Source of the DNA: Paenibacillus lentus
GTDB lineage: Bacteria; Bacillota; Bacilli; Paenibacillales; Paenibacillaceae
NCBI RefSeq assembly: GCF_003931855.1
Contig: NZ_CP034248.1
Coordinates: 496,001 to 560,000, forward strand
Length of the DNA stretch: 64,000 nt
Direction: 5' to 3'
The notes below the pieces were generated by a model, which made no database searches, was not told the origin of the DNA, and saw only the letters and a list, made by a program, of their open reading frames with translations. Shown here in pieces: positions 25,173-36,160 of the stretch (position 1 is the first letter of the stretch; each line of letters begins with the position of its first letter). The position numbers and the translations under genes are program-made.

Positions 25173-27956
25173 TCAGCGTCGAAGCCCAATGGTCACAATT
25201 TCGCTTGGCTGCACCAGCAGGGACAGTCCTCCTGCGGCATTGCCGGCGATCGGCTCCTGCGGTTCTTCCAAAATCGTCGTCTTATAGAAATACTGCGAAG
25301 GAATATTGGATATCAACGTAAGCTCTGTATGCTTACCGCTCATATTGTACCAGCGCAGCAGCAGATCTCCCGTTGCCTCATTCATTTTTAACGAAGAGAA
25401 CGCAAGCTCCGTATTCTCCCATTGGAACGGGGCATACGTCGGCGCAATCACGCCATTATGCACCCCGGTTTGGCACACCGTCCATGGAATCTGGAACTGG
25501 TAGGCTTCCGCATAAGCTCCGGTAATCATGCCGTCTCCGGAATGCGGGATCAATTTCATCTGCACCGTATGTTCTCCCAGACATTGCGCTTCCGGCGTCG
25601 GGAACAAGCCCCAGTCGCCAAGCTCGCCCACACTGCGCAGCAGCGTGATCGCAATCGTATTTCGACCGTCACGCAGCACCTCGTATTCATTCAAGCCGAG
25701 GTTAGCTACAGTCAACCCTGCCCCGCCAGCATTGTCGCTAACATCTACGAACGCCTGCTGATGCTGGGTGTTGCTCGGGTTAACCCATTCCGGCGCCGGC
25801 TCGTTATCTCTTACCGGAATTTCGAACATCGAATCGGCATGATGCACGGAAGCGGACAGATCTGTCGGGAACAAAGCCCGTACCCGGTGATCTTTGGCCT
25901 TATTATCGATCGTTGTCTCGTTATGAACCCCTTTGCCGCCGCGCTCCAGGCTCACAACCGTGCGAAGCTTCATGCTTACCGTCTCCCGACTACGCTGAGC
26001 CTTACGCTCTGGATAATACACGAGCGCACGCTGCTCCTCATCCAGTCTGGCATCCGCCGATACTGGAATCTCCCAATCATGCGTAATCTCGATGGACGCT
26101 CGATATGATGTATCCTCCAGTACGGAAATACAAGCTGGAAGTCCTTTTGTCGTTAAGGCCACTTCTCCCTCCGGCTGCTTGTACATATATTCGTTCCCGA
26201 TATCTCCGGTATCCTCATACACGCCCAGATCGCGGTAGACACGCCCCGTTACCTTGTCTGTCAACGAGAACGAGCCATCATCGGCAATTTCAATCTGCAG
26301 CCATTCATTCTCCAGGATACGCTCGCCGTGCAGCAGCGAGGAGCCGACGCTGGAAGCTGCAGCACCTGAACTGGAATCGGCTGCAACTGCACTAGAAGCT
26401 GCAGCCTCGGAACGGCGAACCCATGCATATGCACGCAGCCCGAGCGCAGGCACATCCTCTGCCAGGAACGTCAGCTTCACCCGGCGGCACATATACGGCT
26501 GACGGAACTGATCATCCGGCAGATCGTAGCCGAACAGAAGTCCGAGGTCCTCTACCGTCACATCCACTACGTTCCCTTGATCATCCATGAGTACGCGACC
26601 GGAGAGGTCCACCTCCTTCATCCGACGCGCCGTCTCCTCCAGCGTGAATCCTTCCCGCAAATACAGGCGCGCCGCGTCTAACTCGACACTGATCGTGCCT
26701 GTACGCTTCCAGCCCGTTGTATTCATCGCCACAAGCGGCAGCGCATCCTCGCCAAAGGAGGCGAACACTGAAGTATCCACCGCAGACGCGATCGCCTGCT
26801 TACTGTCGTCGATGATCGACTCGGCCACATGGCGACTCTTGTCGAAGCGGGTGACCATTTCGCGATGCACCTCATCTACGCTGCAGCCGCAAATGCTGTC
26901 GTGCGGATGGTTCTGCATCAGCGTCTTCCAGGCGTAGGTGAACAAGTGATGCGGATACTCTTTGCCTAGTACATGAGCGAACGAAGCTAGCGGTTCTGCG
27001 ACCTTTTCCAGCAGCGCCTGTCCTTCCTGGTTCATCTGCTTCAAGTAAACTCGGGCCGACGCCGTATTGACCAGCGTGCCCCAACCGTCCGTACGCTGAC
27101 TGCGCAGTTCGCCTTTGACGGTCGATAAACTGTCGTTATCTAGAGCCTGCTCCACCGCCTGCAGGTAATCCGGGAAATTCGAATGAATGAATTCCGTATC
27201 CGGGTACAGTTTCCGAGCCGTTTCGATCGCCTCTGGCAAATCCAGCTGTACCGGCTGATGGTCGCAGCCGTTCATGAACAGCAGCTCACTCGTGGAGGCG
27301 TATTTCTCCGCATCCGCCAGCTTACGATCCCAGAATGCCCTGGCCTCCGCTTCCTCGACCGGTACTTCATTGCCATTCGAGTACCAGTTCGCAAATAGAA
27401 TGCCAAGCACCTTGGAGCCGTCCGGCCCTTCCCAAATCAGCTCTGAGAACGAGGACTCATAACCGTCATCCGACACCGTATTATTGAACCCGGTCGGCTT
27501 CACCCCGCGTCCGAAGAACACATTCGTAATCCCGGACTGCTGCATAAGTTGCGGTGTTTGCCCTACCAACCCGAACGTATCCGGGAAGTAGCCGATTTTG
27601 GCTACTTCTCCGTAACGCTTCGCATCCTGATGTCCGATTTGCATGTTCCGTACATTGGCTTCTCCGCTCGTCAGAAAAGCATCCTGCAAAATATACCAAG
27701 GGCCGATTAGCAGACGTCCATCGGTAATATGCCGCTGCAGCCGCTCCTGATTTTCCGGCCGAACCTGCAGATAGTCTTCCAGGATAATCGTCTGTCCGTC
27801 GAGATAGAAGCTGCGGAACTCGCTATCTCCGTCCAGCTTGTCCAACAAAGCATCGATAAGCTGCACCAACCTTACATGGTGCTTCTCATAAGGCAAATAC
27901 CATTCCCGATCCCAGTGGGTATGGGAAATGATGTGCGCTTTTCTTGTTTTTTTCAT
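25173..27956 (-). CDS. GH38 alpha-mannosidase (first copy)
   Basis: A 927-residue glycoside hydrolase. The N-terminal catalytic domain opens with IISHTHWDREWYLPYE, whose HxHxD set binds the catalytic zinc, and has FPDTFGLVGQTPQ with the nucleophile Asp region; the middle and C-terminal beta domains follow. An Ala/Ser-rich low-complexity stretch (about residues 517-541) separates domains and looks like an expansion. No signal peptide, so it acts in the cytoplasm, trimming alpha-linked mannose from imported oligosaccharides. It is the last gene of the operon; a second, longer GH38 at 30469-33819 differs enough to suggest another linkage specificity. Confidence 0.93.
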   Translation of the reverse strand: MKKTRKAHIISHTHWDREWYLPYEKHHVRLVQLIDALLDKLDGDSEFRSFYLDGQTIILEDYLQVRPENQERLQRHITDGRLLIGPWYILQDAFLTSGEANVRNMQIGHQDAKRYGEVAKIGYFPDTFGLVGQTPQLMQQSGITNVFFGRGVKPTGFNNTVSDDGYESSFSELIWEGPDGSKVLGILFANWYSNGNEVPVEEAEARAFWDRKLADAEKYASTSELLFMNGCDHQPVQLDLPEAIETARKLYPDTEFIHSNFPDYLQAVEQALDNDSLSTVKGELRSQRTDGWGTLVNTASARVYLKQMNQEGQALLEKVAEPLASFAHVLGKEYPHHLFTYAWKTLMQNHPHDSICGCSVDEVHREMVTRFDKSRHVAESIIDDSKQAIASAVDTSVFASFGEDALPLVAMNTTGWKRTGTISVELDAARLYLREGFTLEETARRMKEVDLSGRVLMDDQGNVVDVTVEDLGLLFGYDLPDDQFRQPYMCRRVKLTFLAEDVPALGLRAYAWVRRSEAAASSAVAADSSSGAAASSVGSSLLHGERILENEWLQIEIADDGSFSLTDKVTGRVYRDLGVYEDTGDIGNEYMYKQPEGEVALTTKGLPACISVLEDTSYRASIEITHDWEIPVSADARLDEEQRALVYYPERKAQRSRETVSMKLRTVVSLERGGKGVHNETTIDNKAKDHRVRALFPTDLSASVHHADSMFEIPVRDNEPAPEWVNPSNTQHQQAFVDVSDNAGGAGLTVANLGLNEYEVLRDGRNTIAITLLRSVGELGDWGLFPTPEAQCLGEHTVQMKLIPHSGDGMITGAYAEAYQFQIPWTVCQTGVHNGVIAPTYAPFQWENTELAFSSLKMNEATGDLLLRWYNMSGKHTELTLISNIPSQYFYKTTILEEPQEPIAGNAAGGLSLLVQPSEIVTIGLRR

Positions 27957-28005
27957 GTCTCGTACCTACCTTCTCTGACGATTGATATCAACGGCCAAAT
28001 TCAGC

Positions 28006-28992
28006 TTATAGTGGATACTCCTCCATATAGTTCAACAGCTCATCCACCGTCGTGAAAGCCAGCCCCGTCACCGTGTCGGCACAGCCATAATAGATCGCAA
28101 TGCGCCCGGTGTCCGCATCAGTCAAAGCAGCGCATGGGAAGGTTACATTCGGCACGTCTCCTACACATTCGTACAGCTTTTCCGGTCCAAGAATATAGTT
28201 GCGCGATCTAGCGATCACCTTCCAAGGCTCATCCAGATCAAGCAGCGCACAACCGATACGGTATACAAATCCATTACAAGTATTGATTACCCCATGGTAA
28301 ATCAGCAGCCAGCCCTTGTCGGTTTCGATCGGAACCGGGCCAGGCCCGATTTTTTTGGACTGCCAGGCGGATTCATCACCGTTGACAGTGCCCATCACGT
28401 ACCGATGTTTTCCCCAGAACGTAAGATCCGGGCTGACACTGTAAAAGATATCCCCAAAAGGCGTATGCCCCGTGTCGCTCGGACGGCTGACCATAGCATA
28501 GTAATCACCGATTTTACGGGGGAACAGCACCCCGTTGCGGTTATATGGCAAAAAGGCATTTTCCAGCTGATGGAACGTCTTGAAGTCAGTCGTATAGCCT
28601 ACGCCAATCGTTGGGCCATGGTAGCCGTTGCACCAGGTAATATAATAGCGATCTTCAATCTTAATTACCCGAGGGTCATAACGGTATTCCCGTTTGGTAA
28701 TTTCAGGGTCACCTTCAAACACAATTGGCTCGTGATTAATCGTCCAGTTGATGCCATCATCGCTGAAGCCCGCAAAAATATCCATGCTCACAGACCTGGA
28801 ATCGCAGCGGAACACCCCAGCAAACTTGCCCTCGAACGGAACAACAGCGGAGTTAAATACACTGTTGGAATTCGGTATCGCATTTCTCTCGATGATCGGG
28901 TTTGCAGAATAACGCCAGACCGGTGCGTTCAAACCAGCTGGCTTATCCTGCCAAGGAATATTTTTTAAGGACTCTCCAATAATTCTGCTCAT
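28006..28992 (-). CDS. GH130 beta-mannoside phosphorylase
   Basis: A 328-residue five-bladed propeller enzyme of GH130. Family blocks include [22 protein letters not shown] (general acid Asp region), [15 protein letters not shown] and [18 protein letters not shown]130 enzymes use phosphate to release mannose 1-phosphate from beta-1,4 or beta-1,2 mannosides, including Man-GlcNAc of the N-glycan core. The subfamily cannot be set by eye. There is no secretion signal, as expected for a phosphorylase that conserves energy inside the cell. The start follows AAAGGAGA. Its place beside alpha-mannosidases points to complete breakdown of a mannose-rich glycan. Confidence 0.93.
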   Translation of the reverse strand: MSRIIGESLKNIPWQDKPAGLNAPVWRYSANPIIERNAIPNSNSVFNSAVVPFEGKFAGVFRCDSRSVSMDIFAGFSDDGINWTINHEPIVFEGDPEITKREYRYDPRVIKIEDRYYITWCNGYHGPTIGVGYTTDFKTFHQLENAFLPYNRNGVLFPRKIGDYYAMVSRPSDTGHTPFGDIFYSVSPDLTFWGKHRYVMGTVNGDESAWQSKKIGPGPVPIETDKGWLLIYHGVINTCNGFVYRIGCALLDLDEPWKVIARSRNYILGPEKLYECVGDVPNVTFPCAALTDADTGRIAIYYGCADTVTGLAFTTVDELLNYMEEYPL

Positions 28993-29023
28993 GGTATATG
29001 TCTCCTTTATATCTTTATTTAAT

Positions 29024-30343
29024 TTACAAAATACCTTCCTTCATCGCACGGTACACAAGCTGGGAGAATAGGCTGTTCGACCAAGCGAACCAGCTCCGCG
29101 TAAAGATCGCAGGATCATCCGCATGAAAACCTTCATGCATATAGCCTGTATCGGCGTCCGTCGCCTCCAGCATGGCGATCATCTCCAGCTTCTCTTCCTT
29201 GGTCTGAGCGGTAATGCCCTGCATGGACAGCGCCATATGCCAGATGTAATCCTTCGGCGTATGCGGGCTGCCGATTCCCCGCGCTGCCTTGCCTTCAAAG
29301 TAGAACGGATTCTCCTTACTCAACGCGAAACGACGTGTATTCTGATAAATTTCGTCATCGGCCGTCACATAACCAAGGTACGGAATCGACATTAGTCCCG
29401 GCGTGCCCGCATCATCCATCAGGCAGTAATTGCCGTAACCATCGGTCTCGTAGGCATAAATCGGCCCGAACTCTGGATGGCGGTAAACACCGTACAGCTT
29501 GATCCCATGATCGACTTCGAACTCCAGCTCCTTCAACTCCGCCAGGAAATCCATATCCCGGAACAACCATTCCGCGAACTCCTGCATCTGACGCAAAGCG
29601 ACGACCGCGAACATATTGCCTGGAATGTTGTAGTGGAAATCGCAAGCATCGTCACTGGAACGGAAGCCCGACCAGATCATCCCCGTATAGTTGACCGGCA
29701 TTCCCAAGCCATTGTTGCGAAGGGAGTCCTCCGGTATCCCGTTATTGCGGGTGAAGCGGTAAGGAGACTGTTCGAAGTGGTGCTGCTCCGTTTTGAACAC
29801 ATCGACAATTTTGTGCATGGCCGCCTTGAATCCAGCATCGAAAATATCGGTGAGCCCCGTCTCCTTCCAGTACATATAAGCAAGCCGTACCACGAAGCAT
29901 AGCGAGTCAATCTCGAACTTCCGCTCCCATACCCATGGCGACATTTCCGTCTCATCCGTCGCATTCCAGTGCCAGTCATTGGCGCTCTCATTAAATGCAT
30001 TAGCATACGGATCGATATGAATGTATTGAATGTGGCGCTTGATCAGCCCGCCGATAATCCGCTGCAAATCAGAGTCATCCTTGGCCAATGGCACATAATG
30101 AATGACCTGCTCCACGGAGTCGCGCAGCCACAAGGCCGGAATATCGCCGGTAATGACGAAGGTTGTGCCATCATCCATCAGCTTCGTTGTCGTCTCCAGC
30201 GTGTTCGGAAAAGTATTCTTGAACAGCTTCAGCAGCTTGGGACGGTGCGCCAGCTTCTCCTCGGCCTCCTGCAATACCTCCTGCACAGCCCTTGGCAGCT
30301 CCAGCTTCGGCATTGGAATTTTCGGTAATCTGAATTGTTCCAT
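29024..30343 (-). CDS. GH125 exo-alpha-1,6-mannosidase
   Basis: A 439-residue (alpha/alpha)6-barrel enzyme matching GH125 (formerly DUF1237). Visible blocks are [16 protein letters not shown] near residue 68, [16 protein letters not shown], and [15 protein letters not shown]. Known members from Streptococcus pneumoniae and Clostridium remove alpha-1,6-linked mannose from N-glycans. No signal peptide, so cytoplasmic. The start at 30343 follows AAGGAGA. It sits between the two GH38 genes on the same strand and with GH130 forms a set that could strip a high-mannose glycan down to its core. Confidence 0.95.
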   Translation of the reverse strand: MEQFRLPKIPMPKLELPRAVQEVLQEAEEKLAHRPKLLKLFKNTFPNTLETTTKLMDDGTTFVITGDIPALWLRDSVEQVIHYVPLAKDDSDLQRIIGGLIKRHIQYIHIDPYANAFNESANDWHWNATDETEMSPWVWERKFEIDSLCFVVRLAYMYWKETGLTDIFDAGFKAAMHKIVDVFKTEQHHFEQSPYRFTRNNGIPEDSLRNNGLGMPVNYTGMIWSGFRSSDDACDFHYNIPGNMFAVVALRQMQEFAEWLFRDMDFLAELKELEFEVDHGIKLYGVYRHPEFGPIYAYETDGYGNYCLMDDAGTPGLMSIPYLGYVTADDEIYQNTRRFALSKENPFYFEGKAARGIGSPHTPKDYIWHMALSMQGITAQTKEEKLEMIAMLEATDADTGYMHEGFHADDPAIFTRSWFAWSNSLFSQLVYRAMKEGIL

Positions 30344-30468
30344 GTCGTTTCTCTCCTTAATATGTCGAGTAATATAGGCTTATGAGTGTTAGTAGAACTA
30401 TAGGCGAATTAAAGCCGTGAAGGCTTAATGGTGACTGGTTACACCGATGTCGTTGCTGATGCAAAAAA

Positions 30469-33400
30469 TTAATGCTTGATCTTCAATGTCTTAATTTCAT
30501 ACGGCGCAAAAGACAGAGTAATGATCTCGTTGTCATAGTTTAGCTGCTCCGCTTCCTCCTCCAGTGCATTAGACAGCCACGCCTCCTGTACAGGCTGAGC
30601 CCAGCGAAGCTCCACGTCCTCCCGGCCTCCGGAGGATTCATAGAAACGCAGGACGATTCCGCTTCCATCCTCTGCCGGTTTGACAGTATCAAGGATCACG
30701 TGCCGCCCGGTGAAAGAGATGAAGGAATGCTCCACGGGAAGCTGCCCTTGTCTCGGCTCTGCGGCTATAACAACGGAAGCATGGTTCAGTTCGGACGCCT
30801 GCCTTACCGTATGCGCAGACTGCCAGTCCCCCTCATGAGGGTAGAGCGAGTACGTGAACTCATGCTCGCCAAGATCCGCGCTAATATCCGGCCATTTCGG
30901 CGCGCGCAGCAAGGATAGTCGAATCGTGCTGCCCTGCACATCGTAGCCATATTTGCTGTCATTGAGCAGGCTTACGCCATACCCCCGTTCGGATACATCG
31001 ACAAAGCGATGGCCGCACACCTCATACTGGGCCTGCTCCCAGCTCGTATTGCGATGCGTTGGACGCTCCAGGGTCCCGAAAGGTATTTCATAGGTCGCCT
31101 TGTCGGTCACGACATCGATCGGGAAGCCGACCTTGAGGAGCTTATGCGCCTCATTCCAGTCGACATGCGTCTTGAAGTCGATGCGCGGGCTATCGTGATA
31201 GAAAATGACATCCTGCGTAATAACCGACTGGCTGATGCTCCAGCGGAATCGAAGCACGTCCTTGGTCGCCCCCGCCCACAGAATGCGCTTCTCCAGCAGC
31301 TCAGCCTCTCCCGCCGGCTGCTGTTCGTAACGATCATCGATATCCCAGGCATCCCATAAGATCGGGCGGTCATGGAAGAAATGAAATCGGTTGGCCGCTT
31401 CCCCTGCCTTCACAATCTCACGGCTCGCCCGCTTATCCATCAGGCTGACGATCTCTCCCCGATCATTGAAACGGACAAGGTAATACTCGGTCTCCCAGAC
31501 GTTGCCTAGCTCCCGCTTCGCCTCTGCATTGTCGGCCGGCAAAGAAATCTTGCTGCTGTGCAAGCCCTGATCGGTTAATGTATTAAGTCCATGATCAGCT
31601 GGCGTGTCAGCCGTTACGCCATCCTCCTTAAGCCACACTGTCTTATAACCGAAGGCCGGAATATTTTTTACCTGTATCCATGCCGTACGATTACCCTGCT
31701 CATCTGCCAAGACATCCACCGCGAGCCGATTCCCTTCCGCGTCATAAGCGGCAACGCCAGCAGAAAATTCATTCGCTCCCGCTTTGCTTTCTGCCAAATC
31801 AATGGCGATGACTTCACTCCGGCTCCACCCCAGGCTGTTAAAAATAACATATGGCTTACCCGTGTCATCTTCGCCGTTACCTTGGGCTGTGTCTTGGGCT
31901 GTGTCTCGGGTTGCCTCTTCACCCGCGCCTGCACCTGCACCTGCAACTGAAACTGCACCCGGTATCGTCGTAATCATTTCCGCCAGTGCGGTAATGCCTT
32001 GATCCAGCGCGAACCGACCATGATCAAATACTTCGGTGTATTCCTTCATAGAAGTAACGTAACTCTCGGTAATTGCTGTACCCGGAATAATGTCATGGAA
32101 CTGGTTCAGCAGAAGAAGCTTCCAGCCTTCATGAAGGCGCTGATCGGCCTCTTGCCGCAGCTCCGGATGCATAGTCTGAGCCGCCAATGAATTCCACAGT
32201 TCAGCCTCACGGTACAGGATCTCTGCTTTGCGGTTGTTCAGCTTGTTGCGGCCATGGGTCGTATACGTTCCGCGGTGCAGCTCCAAGTACAAGTCACCGT
32301 GCCATTCCGGCAGGTTCGGCTCTGCCTCCGCAATTCCGGCAAAGAACTCCTTCGCCGTGCTGTATCGGCTAACAGGCTGCCCGACCATCAGCTCTGCGCG
32401 GTCGATATACTCCAGCATTTCGCGGGTCACTCCGCCTCCGCCGTCCCCATGACCGTAGAGCAGCATCTGTTCGTTGTGGATCGCCTTTTCCCTGTAGGAC
32501 TGCCAATGCTCGTGTATATCCTTCGGCAGTGTATTTTCGTTCACGCCATGGTTCGAATAAGAGAGCATCGCTGTTCCGTCTATACCGACCCAGTGGAAGA
32601 GATCGTAAGGGAACACGTTCGTGTCGTTCCAGCCCAGCTTCGTAGTCATGAAGTAGCGTATACCGCCATGCCGCAAAATTTGTGGCAGTGAAGCACAATA
32701 TCCGAACGTATCTGGCAGCCATTCAATTTCCGAGGTCACGCCAAATTCATCCTGATAAAATCGTTGGCCATACAGCATTTGGCGCATTAGCGATTCACCG
32801 CTAGGGATGTTCAGATCCGGCTCAACCCACATACCGCCGACCAGTTCCCAGCGCCCTTCCCGTACTCTTTCCTTGACCCGCTCAAAAAGCTCCGGGTCGT
32901 TATCTTTCAAGTAAGCGAACAGTTGCGGCTGGCTTTGCGCATAGCGATACTGTGGATATTCATCCATCAGAGCATCCACCGTAGAGAAGGTGCGGCTCAC
33001 TTTTCGAACCGTCTCTCGTATCGGCCACAGCCAGGCGATATCGATATGCGATTGCCCTACCATGTGCTGCATTCCTTCCGCATTGCCGCCAATTTCCTGA
33101 ATTCTGTCCTTTAGCTCTTTCTCTATATGTTCAATCGCTTCCCCGTCACAAATTTCCTTCGCAGACAAAGCCACGAACTGATCCATCGCCCGATGCAGCG
33201 TCTCGACCAGCCGGGTACGGCGGAAATCCTGCTCCGGCAGCAGCAATGCGGAATCGCGGATAATTACAGCCGTATACATCAGGCTTTGCACAGCTCGATT
33301 CGCCAGCACCAGGGCGCTGCGGACCGACGTAATCGGCGGCTGGATGACCGCCTGCTGGTTCAGCGGATCTACCGGCTCGGGAACTGGATCAAAGAGCTCG

Positions 33401-33819
33401 ATTTCCAGCTCAAGAACACTGCCGTCCCGCTCCGGCCGCAACGTAACAAATGTATGGTTGCGATCCAATCCCTGATAGGAGGCTCCATTTACCCGAAGCA
33501 GACCTTCCCCGCCCGATTCAAAAATAAGGCCGACATTTGCGTTACGCCTGTTATGCTCGTTTTGCCCATGAAGCACGCTGTCCCCGTTGCTCCCGTTAAG
33601 CCAAGCCGCAGGAATTTCAAGCTTTCGTCTGAAAAAATAGGTCGTTCCCTGCGTACTGGGAAAACGTTGCAAATCACGCCCATCGGCATACGTTCCAAAA
33701 TGCTCATATTGACCAGGCAAATGATATGTCGCATAAGATATATCCCAATCGGTCAGATCACGGTACTCCAGCCACTGACGCTCCGACAGCTCACGAATGA
33801 ATCTCCTAATCCGCTCCAT
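30469..33819 (-). CDS. GH38 alpha-mannosidase (second, long copy)
   Basis: A 1116-residue enzyme. An N-terminal beta region (about 1-240) precedes the catalytic domain, with GQSHIDIAWLWPIRET (zinc site) near residue 255 and WLPDTFGYCASLPQIL near 365, followed by mannosidase middle and C-terminal domains. A low-complexity insert AGAGAGEEATRDTAQ (about 625-650), coded by short repeats around 31880-31955, lies between domains. No export signal. The start at 33819 is three bases past the GH3 stop, with GGAG inside the end of that gene, so translation is coupled. It likely attacks alpha-1,2 or alpha-1,3 mannose; linkage is inferred only. Confidence 0.93.
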   Translation of the reverse strand: MERIRRFIRELSERQWLEYRDLTDWDISYATYHLPGQYEHFGTYADGRDLQRFPSTQGTTYFFRRKLEIPAAWLNGSNGDSVLHGQNEHNRRNANVGLIFESGGEGLLRVNGASYQGLDRNHTFVTLRPERDGSVLELEIELFDPVPEPVDPLNQQAVIQPPITSVRSALVLANRAVQSLMYTAVIIRDSALLLPEQDFRRTRLVETLHRAMDQFVALSAKEICDGEAIEHIEKELKDRIQEIGGNAEGMQHMVGQSHIDIAWLWPIRETVRKVSRTFSTVDALMDEYPQYRYAQSQPQLFAYLKDNDPELFERVKERVREGRWELVGGMWVEPDLNIPSGESLMRQMLYGQRFYQDEFGVTSEIEWLPDTFGYCASLPQILRHGGIRYFMTTKLGWNDTNVFPYDLFHWVGIDGTAMLSYSNHGVNENTLPKDIHEHWQSYREKAIHNEQMLLYGHGDGGGGVTREMLEYIDRAELMVGQPVSRYSTAKEFFAGIAEAEPNLPEWHGDLYLELHRGTYTTHGRNKLNNRKAEILYREAELWNSLAAQTMHPELRQEADQRLHEGWKLLLLNQFHDIIPGTAITESYVTSMKEYTEVFDHGRFALDQGITALAEMITTIPGAVSVAGAGAGAGEEATRDTAQDTAQGNGEDDTGKPYVIFNSLGWSRSEVIAIDLAESKAGANEFSAGVAAYDAEGNRLAVDVLADEQGNRTAWIQVKNIPAFGYKTVWLKEDGVTADTPADHGLNTLTDQGLHSSKISLPADNAEAKRELGNVWETEYYLVRFNDRGEIVSLMDKRASREIVKAGEAANRFHFFHDRPILWDAWDIDDRYEQQPAGEAELLEKRILWAGATKDVLRFRWSISQSVITQDVIFYHDSPRIDFKTHVDWNEAHKLLKVGFPIDVVTDKATYEIPFGTLERPTHRNTSWEQAQYEVCGHRFVDVSERGYGVSLLNDSKYGYDVQGSTIRLSLLRAPKWPDISADLGEHEFTYSLYPHEGDWQSAHTVRQASELNHASVVIAAEPRQGQLPVEHSFISFTGRHVILDTVKPAEDGSGIVLRFYESSGGREDVELRWAQPVQEAWLSNALEEEAEQLNYDNEIITLSFAPYEIKTLKIKH

Positions 33820-33822
33820 CCC

Positions 33823-36123
33823 TTATTTCTCCTCCTGTACGCTGAGTTCTACGCTGTGTCCATCATTCACATGTTTACCAACGAATATTTTGAACTGTCC
33901 CGGCTCCACCACCGGCTTGTGATCGAAGCCAATGTACTCCAGCTGCTCCCGGCCAACCTTAAAGCTGACCTCCCGGCTTTCGCCCGGCGTAAGACGGATT
34001 TTCTTGAAGCCTTTCAACTCCTTGGCCGGTCTAGTTACTTTGCTGGCTACATCGGACACATACATCTGTACGACCTCTGCGCCGGAAAGATGACCGACAT
34101 TCGTCACGGTAACGCTAACGACAGCCTCTTCATTCGCCGAAATGACCTCCGGCTCGATTCGCAAATCGGAATAAGCAAACTCGGTGTAGCTAAGACCGTA
34201 ACCGAATGGGTACAGCGGCTGCGAATCCTCTTCCAAATACCGTTTGCCGCGCGAACGCTTGCCGTTGTAGTAAACCGGAAGCTGTCCGACATGTTTGGGA
34301 ATCGATATCGTCAGCCGTCCCGACGGATTCACGTCGCCGAACAGCACATCTGCGACCGCATGTCCTCCTTCCTGCCCCGGGTACCAGGCTTCAACGACCG
34401 CTTGGACGTTCTCCTCAATCCACGGTTCAGCAATCGGGCGGCCATTAATATAGACGACAACGATCGGCTTGCCCAGCTTATGAATCTCCTGCACCAATTC
34501 CAGCTGCACACCGGACAATTGCAGAGAGATACGGTCTATCCCTTCACCGCAGTCCATATCGCTCCAAGCATTCTCGGTGACCTTGGACGCCCCCGTCCGC
34601 AAATCAATCGTCCCCTCGCCAAAGTCGCGGGCACTGCTGCTTCCGAGGACCAAAACAACCGTGTCAGCCTGCTCTGCGCAGGACAAGGCATATTCGAAGC
34701 CCTCCCTGGAATCCCCCTTGATGCGGCAGCCTGGCGCATATAGCACCCGGTTGGGCTCTCCGGCCAGCTTGCTGCGAATGCCGTCAAGCACGGTAACGAT
34801 TTTGTCCTTCGGCTGAGGCGACGTGTAATCTCCAAGCTGATTGTACCCGGCATCCGCATTGGGCCCAATAACCGCAATGGTGCCCGAGGTTTTCGAGAGC
34901 GGCAGAGTACGGCTTTCATTTTTTAGCAGCACGATGCCTTCCCCGGCGATCTGGCGAGCCAGTTCCTTATGCTTATCGCTGCCGATCACTTCCTCGGCAC
35001 GCTTCGGATCAGCATACGGATTCTCGAACAAGCCCAACTCAAATTTCAGCGTCAACACCCTGCGCACAGCTCTATCTACCACTTCAACGTCCAGCTTGCC
35101 CTCGCGTACCGCCTTCACGAGATACTTTCCGAACATTTCGCCCGACATTTCCATATCAATGCCTGCCTGAATGGCCTGAACGGCGGCATCCATCCCATCC
35201 TCCGCCACGTCATGACCGGCAGCGAGCATATCGATCGCACCGCAATCCGTAATGACCATACCGTCAAAACCCCACTCCGACCGAAGCAAATCTTCAAGCA
35301 GCACTCGATTCGTCGTGCAAGGAACACCGTCGATTTCATTGTAGGCCGGCATAATAGACTTTGCTCCTGCTTCAACCGCCTTCTTAAACGGCAGCAAGTC
35401 CACTTCGAGCAGTTCCCGCATACCTATATGCACAGGCCCGGCATTTCTTCCGCCTTCAGAGCTGCCATACCCGACAAAATGCTTTAAGGTAGCTGCAATC
35501 GTATCTTGCCGGTCTAAGGATTCACCTTGCAGCCCTTCTACCGAAGCGACCGCCATTTCACTAATGAGATACGGGTCTTCCCCGAAGCATTCCTCTGTCC
35601 GGCCCCAGCGCGGATCGCGAACAACATCCAGCACGGGAGAATAAGTGACCGCGCCGCCTTGGCTTCTTGTCTCCAATGCGACAGCCCGGCACATCTCGCG
35701 ATAGAGATCCACGTTCCAGGTGCTGCCCATCGATAGCGGTACGGGAAATACCGTCGCGCCGATAGCCATATGGCCGTGAGAGCATTCCTCTCCAATCAGA
35801 ATCGGGATGCCCAGCCGGGAATTCTCCACCGCATAACGCTGGATTTCATTCACCGCCTCAGCTCCCTCACGGGGAGACAGGCCCGACTCCAGTGTAACCC
35901 CTGTCCATGGATCAGCTCGCAGCGTACCGTAGAGTGATCCAATGCCTCCATTCTTCACCTGCTCCTTAAAAGATTCAGCAAAATTGATTTTTCCATCTTT
36001 ATATTCATAGGCCTGCCAGCCGAAGTTTTGAATCAGCTGTCCTGCCTTCTCTTCCAAAGTCATAAGACCGAGCAAGTGCTCTACCCGTTCTTTCGTTGGT
36101 TTACTGCTATCTTTATAAATCAT
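33823..36123 (-). CDS. GH3 beta-glycosidase
   Basis: A GH3 enzyme of about 766 residues. The N-terminal barrel shows ETRSQGG, GEDPYLI and ATLKHFVGYG, and the nucleophile Asp lies in VITDCGAIDML near residue 280. The GH3_C domain follows, then a fibronectin-III-like end. The Cys after the nucleophile differs from the Trp usual in beta-glucosidases. No signal peptide. It could remove beta-linked glucose, xylose, mannose or GlcNAc from the imported oligosaccharide; context favours a glycan with mannose. Start choice: ATG 36123 with GGAG at nine bases; ATG 36129 and GTG 36138 are alternatives. Confidence 0.9.
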   Translation of the reverse strand: MIYKDSSKPTKERVEHLLGLMTLEEKAGQLIQNFGWQAYEYKDGKINFAESFKEQVKNGGIGSLYGTLRADPWTGVTLESGLSPREGAEAVNEIQRYAVENSRLGIPILIGEECSHGHMAIGATVFPVPLSMGSTWNVDLYREMCRAVALETRSQGGAVTYSPVLDVVRDPRWGRTEECFGEDPYLISEMAVASVEGLQGESLDRQDTIAATLKHFVGYGSSEGGRNAGPVHIGMRELLEVDLLPFKKAVEAGAKSIMPAYNEIDGVPCTTNRVLLEDLLRSEWGFDGMVITDCGAIDMLAAGHDVAEDGMDAAVQAIQAGIDMEMSGEMFGKYLVKAVREGKLDVEVVDRAVRRVLTLKFELGLFENPYADPKRAEEVIGSDKHKELARQIAGEGIVLLKNESRTLPLSKTSGTIAVIGPNADAGYNQLGDYTSPQPKDKIVTVLDGIRSKLAGEPNRVLYAPGCRIKGDSREGFEYALSCAEQADTVVLVLGSSSARDFGEGTIDLRTGASKVTENAWSDMDCGEGIDRISLQLSGVQLELVQEIHKLGKPIVVVYINGRPIAEPWIEENVQAVVEAWYPGQEGGHAVADVLFGDVNPSGRLTISIPKHVGQLPVYYNGKRSRGKRYLEEDSQPLYPFGYGLSYTEFAYSDLRIEPEVISANEEAVVSVTVTNVGHLSGAEVVQMYVSDVASKVTRPAKELKGFKKIRLTPGESREVSFKVGREQLEYIGFDHKPVVEPGQFKIFVGKHVNDGHSVELSVQEEK

Positions 36124-36160
36124 GGCCATTGTCTCCACTCTCTCCTCTACCTAAATGATC

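Noticed and set aside
33127-34743. A 538-codon open frame on the plus strand across the GH38 and GH3 genes.
   Set aside because: It is antisense to two well-supported hydrolases, has no family motif and no ribosome site; codon bias of the real genes leaves the opposite frame open.
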